Part shown: positions 5,894 to 12,137 of the stretch, piece after piece | Numbering within the stretch: the first letter of the stretch is position 1 | Layout: the number at the start of each line of letters is the position of its first letter | IMG/VR virus record: IMGVR_UViG_3300013126_003589 | Location: 1 to 23,028 of that record | Reading direction: 5' to 3' (one strand) | Length of the DNA: 23,028 nt | Origin: a virus | The notes under the pieces: model-generated | Databases searched by the model: none | The model's input: only the letters and a program-made list of their open reading frames with translations | Told to the model about the DNA's origin: nothing | Made by a program: the position numbers and the translations under genes

Positions 5894-6163
5894 TTAAAGT
5901 TTGCGAGGCTTTTTACTTTTAGCGATAAAATCATTGATCTCTTTCTCTATAAGAGAAAGATTATTAAGTTCTAATTCGCTTTTTTGCAACAACGCTTTAA
6001 TCTTATTGGTAGTCTCCACGATTTCTTTTTCTGTTTCTGGAGACCAAGGCATGTCTTTTAAATCGTCCATTTTTGAAAATTCTTTATTTGCAAGTTCTTC
6101 TAAAAATGATGAAGAATCAATCGCTAACAAAGCTTTTTGCACTAAATCTTGCTCTTTACTCAT
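5894..6163 (-). CDS. Hypothetical helical protein, 89 aa
   Basis: The start chosen is the ATG at 6163 (MSKEQDLVQKA), which overlaps the upstream stop in the sequence ATGAGTAA; a longer TTG-started frame back to 6190 is less likely. The protein is almost wholly alpha-helical and highly charged. After an N-terminal helix there is KMDDLKDMPWSPETEKEI, then a long amphipathic helix (IVETTNKIKALLQKSELELN) that could form a coiled coil. No motif identifies a function. It is the second gene of the pair driven by the GTGTAAATA site at 6383-6391. The 80 bp between it and the 66-residue gene carry only that gene's GTGTAAATA element. Confidence 0.6.
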   Translation of the reverse strand: MSKEQDLVQKALLAIDSSSFLEELANKEFSKMDDLKDMPWSPETEKEIVETTNKIKALLQKSELELNNLSLIEKEINDFIAKSKKPRKL

Positions 6164-6377
6164 CTTTTTTAATTTTTGGGGCAAACTCAACTAATACTTG
6201 TTTGCCATGAACTTCAAAATATCTGAGCGAAAATCCTTTATGATCTAAAATATTGCAAAGTTCATCAAAATATTTCTTATCAACATAAGCGCCAATTACG
6301 CGATCTTCGTGGACGCTCAAGCCATACTGATTAGTAAACTCTGAGCATAAAGATAATGCTTCTTCGGTATTACTCAT
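6156..6377 (-). CDS. Hypothetical protein, 73 aa
   Basis: The product (MSNTEEALSLCSEFTNQYGLS...) is a small alpha/beta protein with an apparent beta-strand core (EDRVIGAYVDKKYFDEL, then LRYFEVHGKQVLVEFAP). A longer frame starts at 6398, but the ATG at 6377 is preferred: GTGTAAATA stands five bases before it, as it does at other starts in this window, and the seven extra residues would be encoded across that element. No family recognised. The gene overlaps the following helical protein gene by 8 bp. Confidence 0.58.
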   Translation of the reverse strand: MSNTEEALSLCSEFTNQYGLSVHEDRVIGAYVDKKYFDELCNILDHKGFSLRYFEVHGKQVLVEFAPKIKKDE

Positions 6378-6382
6378 AATAT

Positions 6383-6391
6383 TATTTACAC
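6383..6391 (-). promoter_or_regulatory. GTGTAAATA motif, possible phage promoter
   Basis: The same 9-mer as at 5819-5827, here 5 nt before the preferred ATG at 6377. No TTGACA-like hexamer lies at the matching upstream distance. Confidence 0.45.
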
Positions 6392-6447
6392 TATTCATTT
6401 TGCTTTAAAGTTAATAGTGGTGATATAAAATAAATTTTTCATTTTAT

Positions 6448-6678
6448 TCAAAATTGAACTTCTTCTAAATCTTGAATTTTACAGGCAGTTATTTCTTTGT
6501 TTGTTTTCTCTTTCACGGCTAAATATACTATAAGATTTAAATTGACTTTTTGCAATTCTCCCGAATTATTAATAAAAGTAACATTATGATACCTTATCAA
6601 GTCTTGATCTGTTAAGACAACTTCTTTTGGGCCATCTTCATCGTTTCTATATTTTATATCTGTTATTTTGTATTTCAT
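6448..6678 (-). CDS. Hypothetical protein, 76 aa
   Basis: A small beta-rich protein (KYKITDIKYRNDEDGPKEVVLTDQDLIRYHNVTFI, then LNLIVYLAVKEKTNKEITACKIQDLEEV). The strand pattern suggests a compact barrel. Nothing identifies a role. The start follows the preceding gene's stop by one base, so it is the last gene of the transcript that begins with the acyl carrier protein gene. The 70 bp between it and the next gene (6378-6447) hold the GTGTAAATA element and no other gene. Confidence 0.55.
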   Translation of the reverse strand: MKYKITDIKYRNDEDGPKEVVLTDQDLIRYHNVTFINNSGELQKVNLNLIVYLAVKEKTNKEITACKIQDLEEVQF

Positions 6679-6679
6679 A

Positions 6680-6859
6680 TTATCTAGATCTTATCTTATA
6701 AAGCTCTGGCTTTGTTGTTATTTTTTGTAAATAATTCTTAGCTTTAGCTAGGCCTTCTTTACTGTATGGAAAAACGCCATATTGAAAATTATCTTTCTTA
6801 GATATTAGAAGATAGTATTTCTTCTTTTTTAAGACTTTTTGTTTTTTATTTTTCGCCAT
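6680..6859 (-). CDS. Small basic protein, 59 aa
   Basis: The frame is open back to 6976, but the part upstream of 6859 overlaps the 108-residue gene and reads as non-native sequence. The ATG at 6859 (MAKNKKQKVLKKKKYY) has a GGTGGAG ribosome site about ten bases upstream and overlaps the previous gene by only 14 bp, so it is preferred. The product is very basic, with a central YLLISKKDNFQYGVFPYSKEGLAKAKNYL that looks like a small alpha/beta unit in which a residue pair is displayed before a helix, as in some phage DNA-associated proteins. No function is claimed. Confidence 0.58.
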   Translation of the reverse strand: MAKNKKQKVLKKKKYYLLISKKDNFQYGVFPYSKEGLAKAKNYLQKITTKPELYKIRSR

Positions 6860-7172
6860 TTGTAATATACTCCACCAAATTTTTCCATTCGTTTTTAGTG
6901 TGCCCAAACATGCTTGCGTGAGCGATATAATAAGTATTATATCTCCACCAGCCTTCTTCCAAAATATCTGGATCAATATCTAATTCCTTGTACATTTCTA
7001 ATAATTCTTTTGTTGGACTTAAATTTTCTGAAGGTTTTGGAATAGTTTTAACTTTCTCTAGATAAGCATCTATAAGGTTAATCAGCTTCTGATCATTTTC
7101 TAATTTACCATAATACTTGGCTAATTGAAATAATCTTGGTCTTGTTTGTTCTCTATTTCGAACTTGATACAT
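6846..7172 (-). CDS. Hypothetical protein, 108 aa
   Basis: An all-helical soluble protein. It starts MYQVRNREQTRPRLFQLAKYYGKL, with two further helices and a C-terminal Trp/Tyr-rich part (EEGWWRYNTYYIAHASMFGHTKNEW). The aromatic cluster suggests a binding surface. No family recognised. Its start overlaps the end of the acyl carrier protein gene by 20 bp, so the two are translated together and it could be a partner or substrate-loading protein for the carrier; that is inference from position only. Confidence 0.6.
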   Translation of the reverse strand: MYQVRNREQTRPRLFQLAKYYGKLENDQKLINLIDAYLEKVKTIPKPSENLSPTKELLEMYKELDIDPDILEEGWWRYNTYYIAHASMFGHTKNEWKNLVEYITNGEK

Positions 7173-7431
7173 CGTTAATTTTTTTATTTAAAAAATCTAT
7201 AAATTCGCCAAAAGTTTTCATGCTGGTTTTCATTTCCTCGATTTGCTTGGCATTTTGAATTAACCATATATTGTATTTATCCTCTACTTCAGAAGCTATT
7301 GATAGAAGTGCGAATGAATCTAAATTCAAATCTTCCAAAGAAGTATCATTATCAATTTGAATACCTCTCTTATCTTTCAAGAGTTCATTTTTTATAAGAG
7401 ATTTAATTTCTTCTGGATTTACTGTTTTCAT
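7153..7431 (-). CDS. Acyl carrier protein
   Basis: The 92-residue product has the four-helix carrier fold with the phosphopantetheine site DLNLDSFALLSIASEVEDKY; Ser39 in LDSF is the residue that takes the 4'-phosphopantetheine arm. The usual site is DSL; here Phe replaces Leu. The N-terminal helix (EEIKSLIKNELL) and the acidic helix II (SEVEDKYNI) are typical of type II fatty-acid and polyketide carriers or peptidyl carriers. No ketosynthase, acyltransferase or adenylation domain is in the window, so the cargo is unknown. It has its own strong promoter with a perfect -10 hexamer. A holo-ACP synthase lies about 2.7 kb away (10077-10385), so the phage supplies both carrier and activating enzyme. 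The start at 7431 fits family length. Confidence 0.92.
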   Translation of the reverse strand: MKTVNPEEIKSLIKNELLKDKRGIQIDNDTSLEDLNLDSFALLSIASEVEDKYNIWLIQNAKQIEEMKTSMKTFGEFIDFLNKKINDVSSSK

Positions 7432-7437
7432 ATTAAT

Positions 7438-7465
7438 ATTATATCAAATACTTTGCTTATGTCCA
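7438..7465 (-). promoter_or_regulatory. Promoter of the acyl carrier protein gene, leaderless spacing
   Basis: On the minus strand, TGGACA (7465-7460), a 16-bp spacer and a perfect TATAAT (7443-7438) are followed by 6 nt and the ATG at 7431. It overlaps the 3' end of the adenylosuccinate synthetase gene. Confidence 0.7.
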
Positions 7466-8436
7466 GAAAATACTACCTCACAATAAGGGCTAATAATATT
7501 CAGAATATATTGTTTCATGGACTTAAAATCGTTAAATTGAATTATATTAGATCCTTCTTTGTCTTCCTGTGTCAATTTGAAATTCCCCAGCTCTTCTAAT
7601 ATATCGCATTTATTAATAATTATTTTTGTTGTGCCAGACTTTTTAATTGCAAAAAGTAACTTATTTATATTTAGCCAATTCACAAGCCTTCTGCGTCCAG
7701 TAGTTGTTCCGTATTCTTTGCCTAAATTTATAATTTTATTTAATTCTGCATCATTCCATAGTGATTCTGGAAATAATGGATCAACACCGCTTTTGGTATC
7801 ATATATTTTAGCAATCCCTATAATATGTCTAATTTTTTTAGGAGAAAATCCAAGAGAACAGGCTGAATATGGTAATGTTTCGCTGCTTGTAACGTATGGA
7901 TAGTCTCCATAATTTATATCTAACCAAAAACTTTGGGCTCCTTCGCATAAAATATTTCCATACAATTCTCCATCCCAAAGATACTTTTTTTCAAGGTAAT
8001 CTCCAGCTAATTTACCTATTCTTAACATCTTGTCTGCATAAGAGGGGGCAATTCCTTGGCCTGTTGTGCCTAATTTAGGTTTTAAAAATTTAATATCATA
8101 TCTAATATGTCTTTCAGTAATTAAATGGGTTTTCGGGCTAACTTTTATAAGCGATGTATCAAATCCTTCTTTTTGAAGATATTCTATTTCATCAAAAAAT
8201 CTATCAATATTGATTACGCAATTTGGTCCTATAATAGACTTTTTATTGTGAAAGATTCCAGACGGAATTAAATGAGTTTTATATTTATTATTATTTAAAT
8301 AAACCGTATGTCCTGCGTTTGGTCCACCATTCCAACGACATACGTAATCGTAATTATTTGATAATGCGCTTGATACTTTGCCTTTACCTTCATCTCCCCA
8401 ACAAAGACCGAATATAACATCTACATTTTTTATCAT
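7444..8436 (-). CDS. purA: Adenylosuccinate synthetase (PurA family; PurZ-like role possible)
   Basis: The 330-residue enzyme would join IMP and aspartate using GTP to give adenylosuccinate, the step towards AMP. The N-terminal loop CWGDEGKGKV keeps the catalytic Asp of PurA, followed by GGPNAGHTV (catalytic His) and HLIPSGIFH. Further conserved parts are GTTGQGIAPSYADK, CEGAQSFWLDINYGDYPYVTSS, EYGTTTGRRRLVNWL, and NKCD, which corresponds to the guanine-recognition TKLD. It is about 100 residues shorter than bacterial PurA and near archaeal or phage length; the C-terminus stops soon after the region of the usual STGP motif. Phage PurZ enzymes of 2-aminoadenine genomes act on dGMP, and in those I know the Asp is replaced by Ser; here Asp is retained, so standard PurA or an Asp-retaining phage branch is favoured. 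ATG at 8436 overlaps the preceding stop (ATGA); a TTG at 8442 is less likely. Confidence 0.9.
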   Translation of the reverse strand: MIKNVDVIFGLCWGDEGKGKVSSALSNNYDYVCRWNGGPNAGHTVYLNNNKYKTHLIPSGIFHNKKSIIGPNCVINIDRFFDEIEYLQKEGFDTSLIKVSPKTHLITERHIRYDIKFLKPKLGTTGQGIAPSYADKMLRIGKLAGDYLEKKYLWDGELYGNILCEGAQSFWLDINYGDYPYVTSSETLPYSACSLGFSPKKIRHIIGIAKIYDTKSGVDPLFPESLWNDAELNKIINLGKEYGTTTGRRRLVNWLNINKLLFAIKKSGTTKIIINKCDILEELGNFKLTQEDKEGSNIIQFNDFKSMKQYILNIISPYCEVVFSGHKQSI

Positions 8437-8651
8437 TCGCAATCGTAAACTCTGCTTGGAGCCCTGATATCAAAAATATTTACATTCTGTTCTGTTTTTT
8501 CATTAATTACAGAAAGCGTTTCGTGGTCAACTACCTTATTAACTATTCCACAATAACCTTCTTCTAATAGCGAGTTAGTGACTATAAAAACTCTTTTTCC
8601 TATCATTCTCTTTAAGATGTTGCTTTTGATTTTCTTTAGTGTTGCATCCAT
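8433..8651 (-). CDS. Hypothetical protein, 72 aa
   Basis: A small basic protein whose core (MIGKRVFIVTNSLLEEGYCGIVNKVVDHETLSVI) looks like a short SH3/KOW-type barrel: strand, loop, G-x-V-x-x-V strand, then 'LSV' strand. The end PSRVYD is polar. The function is unknown. It is co-transcribed with, and overlaps by 4 bp, the adenylosuccinate synthetase gene. The start is supported by the promoter spacing directly upstream. Confidence 0.6.
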   Translation of the reverse strand: MDATLKKIKSNILKRMIGKRVFIVTNSLLEEGYCGIVNKVVDHETLSVINEKTEQNVNIFDIRAPSRVYDCE

Positions 8652-8657
8652 AATTAT

Positions 8658-8686
8658 ATATTAACTCATATTTTAACAAAAATCAA
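8658..8686 (-). promoter_or_regulatory. Promoter of the 72-aa gene and purA, leaderless spacing
   Basis: On the minus strand, TTGATT (8686-8681), a 17-bp spacer and TAATAT (8663-8658) are followed by 6 nt and the ATG at 8651. It lies over the 3' end of the metallophosphoesterase gene. Confidence 0.55.
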
Positions 8687-9338
8687 GTTTTATCTTACCT
8701 TTTTTATCTATAGTCAAATAGCTGCATTTATCCTCGCAGAAACTGCCTAAATTTATGTACTTTTCAGAAACTTCTGGTACATGAGTATGCCCGCAAATCA
8801 CTTTATCAAATTGATTTTTTTCAATATATTTCAAAGCATTGTCTTTTACCTTAGAGCTTTTCTCTACAAAAGAGTTTGATTTACTTTTAAAGATGCTAAA
8901 AAAATCGTCAGCAAAGGGAGTATATTTTCGAACAAAATAGTAAAGTTTAATAATCATATTTGTAATAAGTTTATATTTGGTAAAATATATATCAAAAATA
9001 TCTCCATGTACAATTAAAATTTTTTCATTATTTACTTGAATTTTATATTCATTATCGCATTTTAAACCTAAAAGAATACTCATAAACTCTGCTTTTAAGA
9101 AGCAGTGATTGCCTATAAGGTATATAATTTTTGTTTTTTTTGATAATTTTCTTATTTTAGATAGAATTTGCCAATGAGCTTTTTTAAATCTGTATAAATT
9201 ATGATGATCAAATAAATCTCCTGCAATAATAATTTTTTTTGTTTTAATATTTTTAAGGATTTTTAAAAGTTTATCCGCCCTACAATCTTTTGAACCCAAA
9301 TGAATATCTGAAAATATTAAAAACTCATATTTTTTCAT
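8673..9338 (-). CDS. Calcineurin-like metallophosphoesterase (LpxH-like group)
   Basis: A 221-residue protein with the metallophosphoesterase motifs in order: SDIHLG (10-15), GDLFDHH, GNH, HGD and CGHTHVPE. The third motif reads GNHC, where GNHD or GNHE is usual; the change is next to, not at, the metal-binding Asn and His. Domain length and the spacing between HGD and GHTH match UDP-2,3-diacylglucosamine diphosphatase-like proteins (LpxH/YbbF group) more than nuclease (SbcD/Mre11) types. LpxH itself hydrolyses a lipid A precursor. Whether this phage enzyme acts on a lipid, a nucleotide or a sugar phosphate cannot be seen. A helical insert with aromatic residues (KLYYFVRKYTPFADDFF) occupies the position of the LpxH substrate cap. 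It is the last gene of the long minus-strand run from 13485. Confidence 0.85.
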   Translation of the reverse strand: MKKYEFLIFSDIHLGSKDCRADKLLKILKNIKTKKIIIAGDLFDHHNLYRFKKAHWQILSKIRKLSKKTKIIYLIGNHCFLKAEFMSILLGLKCDNEYKIQVNNEKILIVHGDIFDIYFTKYKLITNMIIKLYYFVRKYTPFADDFFSIFKSKSNSFVEKSSKVKDNALKYIEKNQFDKVICGHTHVPEVSEKYINLGSFCEDKCSYLTIDKKGKIKLDFC

Positions 9339-9343
9339 ATATT

Positions 9344-10087
9344 TTATAATATTAGTTCATTTTGAATATAAACATTCGTTGAATTTTTCATTATCTCTCT
9401 GTTATATATCTTTTGAGCCAAATTATTTTTATCTGAGATGATCTCTAATTTTGGTAAAAATTTTCTATGAATTGGTATTAATTGAGACAGTGGTGTTCCT
9501 GCTCTTAAAATTTCCGTTCCTTCTAAAATATTCCAAAACATGATAACATTAATTTGTCTACTTTTCATGGGGTCTATTATTCCTTCTATAACAGTAAATC
9601 TATGTTCACCAAAAAAACTAGGATGAGTTTGTATAAAGCAATAATCTGTGGATCCAATGAGCCATGGAGTATTTATTTTAAGTACATTTTTCAGTGCATT
9701 TTCCGGAGTATTAATAAAATCTGAATACTGGTATTTTTGAAAATGTGAGACTATTTGATCGTCATCTATTGGAGTTGGTAAAACCTCGTATTTATATGAG
9801 ACTCCATCACCATTCGTAGAAATTCTTATATCTCTATGTAATCTAATTAAATATCCACAAGAAATCATATCTCTTATACCATCGCATTTTGAGGTATTTC
9901 TATGTTTTTGAAATGGACAACTTATATTCTTTTCTTGTTTTAACTGATGCTCTCTATATTCCTCATTGCATTTTTTTAAAAAAGGTCTTTGTACATCTTT
10001 GGAGTATATAGGTGGCCAAGCATTTATAAAAGCTTCCTGCGAGCATATAAAGGTTATTTTATTTTTTTTAAATAAGTTAAACATCAT
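9344..10087 (-). CDS. Hypothetical protein, DUF6065-like; paralog of the 4062-4808 product
   Basis: The product has 247 residues and no signal or membrane segment. After the start come FICSQEAFINAWPPIYS and a Cys-containing segment (CPFQKHRNTSKCDGIRDMISCG), then a beta-rich part with INTPWLIGSTDYCFIQTH, then RQINVIMFWNILEGTEILRAG, and a final 'PLSQLIPIHRKF'. The end of the domain aligns with the protein encoded at 4062-4808. The N-terminal Pro-rich region and the 'G-x-P-L-x-Q-L-I-P' motif fit what I know as DUF6065, a family of unknown activity; the name is from memory and tentative. The gene overlaps the AcpS gene end by 11 bp, which places it in the carrier-protein neighbourhood. Confidence 0.6.
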   Translation of the reverse strand: MMFNLFKKNKITFICSQEAFINAWPPIYSKDVQRPFLKKCNEEYREHQLKQEKNISCPFQKHRNTSKCDGIRDMISCGYLIRLHRDIRISTNGDGVSYKYEVLPTPIDDDQIVSHFQKYQYSDFINTPENALKNVLKINTPWLIGSTDYCFIQTHPSFFGEHRFTVIEGIIDPMKSRQINVIMFWNILEGTEILRAGTPLSQLIPIHRKFLPKLEIISDKNNLAQKIYNREIMKNSTNVYIQNELIL

Positions 10088-10385
10088 TAAATACTATTGC
10101 TGTAGCATAGTCTCCATCATGACTAATAGAGACTAGATGATTGGTGTTCTTCCCATCTATTACTATGAGTGGCTTATTATTGATAGTTAAAATCTCTATC
10201 TCTTTATTAATTTTTAAAATTCCAGCTTTATAAGCTGCTTCTTTAGCTGCCCATTTTCCTGCTAATTTTTGACATAAATTATTCATTTTTACTTCTTTTA
10301 GTTCTCTATCAGAAAAAATCTTTTTGATAAAATTATCCGATTTATTTCTAAATCTATTAATTTCAACTATATCGATTCCTATCAT
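10077..10385 (-). CDS. acpS: Holo-acyl-carrier-protein synthase (4'-phosphopantetheinyl transferase, AcpS type)
   Basis: A 102-residue protein, only slightly shorter than cellular AcpS. It starts MIGIDIVEINRF, where Asp5 is the first Mg ligand. LAGKWAAKEAAYKAG (41-55) supplies Glu49, the second metal residue, and the basic CoA-binding Lys/Ala cluster. LVSISHDGDYATAIV (84-98) is the third family motif. AcpS moves the phosphopantetheine arm from CoA to the serine of a carrier protein, so its natural partner is the phage carrier at 7153-7431. The frame could begin at a TTG at 10403, but the ATG at 10385 matches the family start and lies one base after the upstream stop. It sits in the middle of the long minus-strand run, between the GMP reductase-like and DUF6065-like genes. 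Confidence 0.92.
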   Translation of the reverse strand: MIGIDIVEINRFRNKSDNFIKKIFSDRELKEVKMNNLCQKLAGKWAAKEAAYKAGILKINKEIEILTINNKPLIVIDGKNTNHLVSISHDGDYATAIVFNDV

Positions 10386-10386
10386 T

Positions 10387-11493
10387 TTATTTACCATGCG
10401 CAAAGCTTTCGTACATGCTATTTGCGCTCACTTTAACCACTTTAATTTTATTAGTCCAAATTCCACCCCTCATCTCTTCGATAGATCTAAATCCAAGATA
10501 ACTCATAGCACTCCTTAAACCATTTGCAAAATCATAGACAACATCCTCTAAAGTCTTATCTTGAATTAATGGGATTAGTGTTTTGTCTCCTTCTACAAAA
10601 AGATTCTTTTTTGTTCCGTCATGCAATTCGTAATCTTCTACAACATCTTTGCTTGCCATTCCTCTATATTTAGCGAATAATTTTCCGTCTTTTTCTATGA
10701 TATTCTCTTCGTCTACAACATCTGCAATTCCAGCAAAAATTCTTCCGCAAATTGCGCCATCTGCGCCACTAGCAATAGCCTTGACTAGATCTCTAGGATT
10801 TCTAATCCCCCCATCAGCTAATATACTTGGTCTACTTTCTTCTTTTGGATTCTCATGTCTAAAGTAATCAAGATTAGCGAGTTGAAAATTTCTTACAGCC
10901 TTCCAAGCGTAATATAAACCTGTAACACTTGGACATCCAATTCCTGTTTTAATTTGTGTTAAGCACATAGAACCTGGACCGATTAGATGTCTAAATCCGT
11001 CTGCTTCTAAATTAGCTAAACGATAAACGCTTTCTTTTGTCAAAGTATTTCCTACTATTATATCTTGTTCATAACTTGATTGTTTATACCATATGAGAAA
11101 ATCTTCTACATTTTGAGATAATCCATTAGCTGTATCTAAAAAGAAAATATCCGTATATTTAGATATTAAAGGCAGTCTTTCTTGAAAATCTTTTAAACCA
11201 ATTGCATTTATACAGAAATTACTTTGATCTTTAATATATCTTGCCTTTTTTGCTTGTTCTTCTGAGCTCATAAATCTGTGAAGAACTCCTGCTCCACCAA
11301 TCTGATTTATCTTAATGCATGACTTAACAGAAGAAACCGTATCCATTGGAGAAAGAATAATTGGAATATCTATATACTTATTCTTTGAAATTTTTGTTAT
11401 TGTACTAACTTCTTTTCTTGAGGAGATATTAGAAAAGTTTGGCAGCAAAGCTATATCATCGTATCCTAACCCTTCTTCTATATGTATTTTCAT
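10387..11493 (-). CDS. GMP reductase / IMP dehydrogenase family enzyme, closer to GMP reductase
   Basis: A 368-residue TIM-barrel protein without CBS domains. It opens GLGYDDIALLPNF, has PIILSPMDTVSS (44-55), GAGVLHR (67-73), the active-site loop GPGSMCLTQIKTGIGCPSV with Cys177, LADGGIRNPRDLVKA, GADGAICGRIFAG, and YRGMASKD in the mobile flap. Two points favour GMP reductase (GMP + NADPH to IMP + ammonia) over IMP dehydrogenase. The Cys loop is followed by KTGIG, as in GMPR (KTGVG). The flap lacks the Arg-Tyr dyad that IMP dehydrogenase uses as its base; the part EGDKTLIPL instead resembles the GMPR EGKTVxVP. The assignment between the two activities is not certain. No Shine-Dalgarno precedes the ATG, which starts one base after the previous stop. 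IMP formed here could feed the PurA product. Confidence 0.88.
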   Translation of the reverse strand: MKIHIEEGLGYDDIALLPNFSNISSRKEVSTITKISKNKYIDIPIILSPMDTVSSVKSCIKINQIGGAGVLHRFMSSEEQAKKARYIKDQSNFCINAIGLKDFQERLPLISKYTDIFFLDTANGLSQNVEDFLIWYKQSSYEQDIIVGNTLTKESVYRLANLEADGFRHLIGPGSMCLTQIKTGIGCPSVTGLYYAWKAVRNFQLANLDYFRHENPKEESRPSILADGGIRNPRDLVKAIASGADGAICGRIFAGIADVVDEENIIEKDGKLFAKYRGMASKDVVEDYELHDGTKKNLFVEGDKTLIPLIQDKTLEDVVYDFANGLRSAMSYLGFRSIEEMRGGIWTNKIKVVKVSANSMYESFAHGK

Positions 11494-11494
11494 G

Positions 11495-11803
11495 TTAAAA
11501 TTCTAAAATTGATCCATCTTTTTTCTTTACATGGATAATTTTTACTTGTTCTTCTTTCTTAATTTTTAGAACTTCTTCCTCTAAAAGAAATGCGTTCAAA
11601 TTGTCTTTTATATTATCTAAAAATGCAATGTTATTTTTATTACATTGACAAGTTGGGTTTTGACCAACCTTTTGATAGATGTCACAATAAACTGGAAATT
11701 GTCCGTCATTTCCTTTTAAGTTATAGGAATGTATAATAACGACCAGTTCCCAATGGTGGTCAATCAATAATATATCTTTATCTTTATTTAATTCTTCACT
11801 CAT
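11495..11803 (-). CDS. Hypothetical protein, 102 aa
   Basis: A soluble protein with a beta-rich N-terminal half (DKDILLIDHHWELVVIIHSYNL) and a Cys cluster at about residues 40-54 (C-D-I-Y-Q-K then C-Q-C), then a charged C-terminal helix and strand (VLKIKKEEQVKIIHVKKKDG). The three closely placed Cys residues might bind a metal. No family recognised. It overlaps the membrane protein gene upstream by 8 bp (ATGAGTGA) and is followed one base later by the GMP reductase-like gene. Confidence 0.55.
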   Translation of the reverse strand: MSEELNKDKDILLIDHHWELVVIIHSYNLKGNDGQFPVYCDIYQKVGQNPTCQCNKNNIAFLDNIKDNLNAFLLEEEVLKIKKEEQVKIIHVKKKDGSILEF

Positions 11804-12137
11804 GTTTAGACAATATGTTTACTATCTTATAGTATACCAGACTTGATATATAAATTAAAGCAAAAAATTTATATCCTACAAAAAAAGCTGTAATAATCGA
11901 AAACCAAAAATTTATACAAAATGGGCATGTTGCCAATCTAATAAAGAAAGAATCATAGTTTAATTTTAAAAAATTAATAAATCCAATATCTAGCCCTGCT
12001 TTACAGGAGTCATCATATTTTTTGATAATTTTATTTATAAAAGGAAAATATTTAAAATACTCTATAAAGGCGTTGGTTTTAAACCAGATCAATAATGCTA
12101 ATGTATTAAAAAAAGAAAATATAAGTGCGTCTATCAT
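11796..12137 (-). CDS. Small membrane protein with CPFC motif (DUF1360-like)
   Basis: A 113-residue protein with a hydrophobic N-terminal segment (DALIFSFFNTLALLIWF), a polar loop, then RLATCPFCINFWFSIITAFFVGYKFFALIYI, which gives one or two more membrane segments. The arrangement L-x-T-C-x-x-C-x-x-F-W leading directly into a membrane helix is typical of DUF1360-type membrane proteins of bacteria and phages. Their role is not known; the two Cys residues at the membrane edge could bind metal or form a disulfide. It overlaps its neighbours on both sides and follows the exported repeat protein in the transcript. Confidence 0.65.
   Translation of the reverse strand: MIDALIFSFFNTLALLIWFKTNAFIEYFKYFPFINKIIKKYDDSCKAGLDIGFINFLKLNYDSFFIRLATCPFCINFWFSIITAFFVGYKFFALIYISSLVYYKIVNILSKHE

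Noticed and set aside
6860-6976. N-terminal extension of the 59-aa gene (open frame to 6976)
   Set aside because: It overlaps the 108-aa gene by 131 bp and reads as hydrophobic non-native sequence; the ATG at 6859 has a ribosome site and is preferred.
7444-8436. Full Z-genome (2-aminoadenine) pathway
   Set aside because: Only the PurA/PurZ-like enzyme is present. The catalytic Asp is retained, and no DatZ or MazZ candidate is seen in the window, so only the question is reported.
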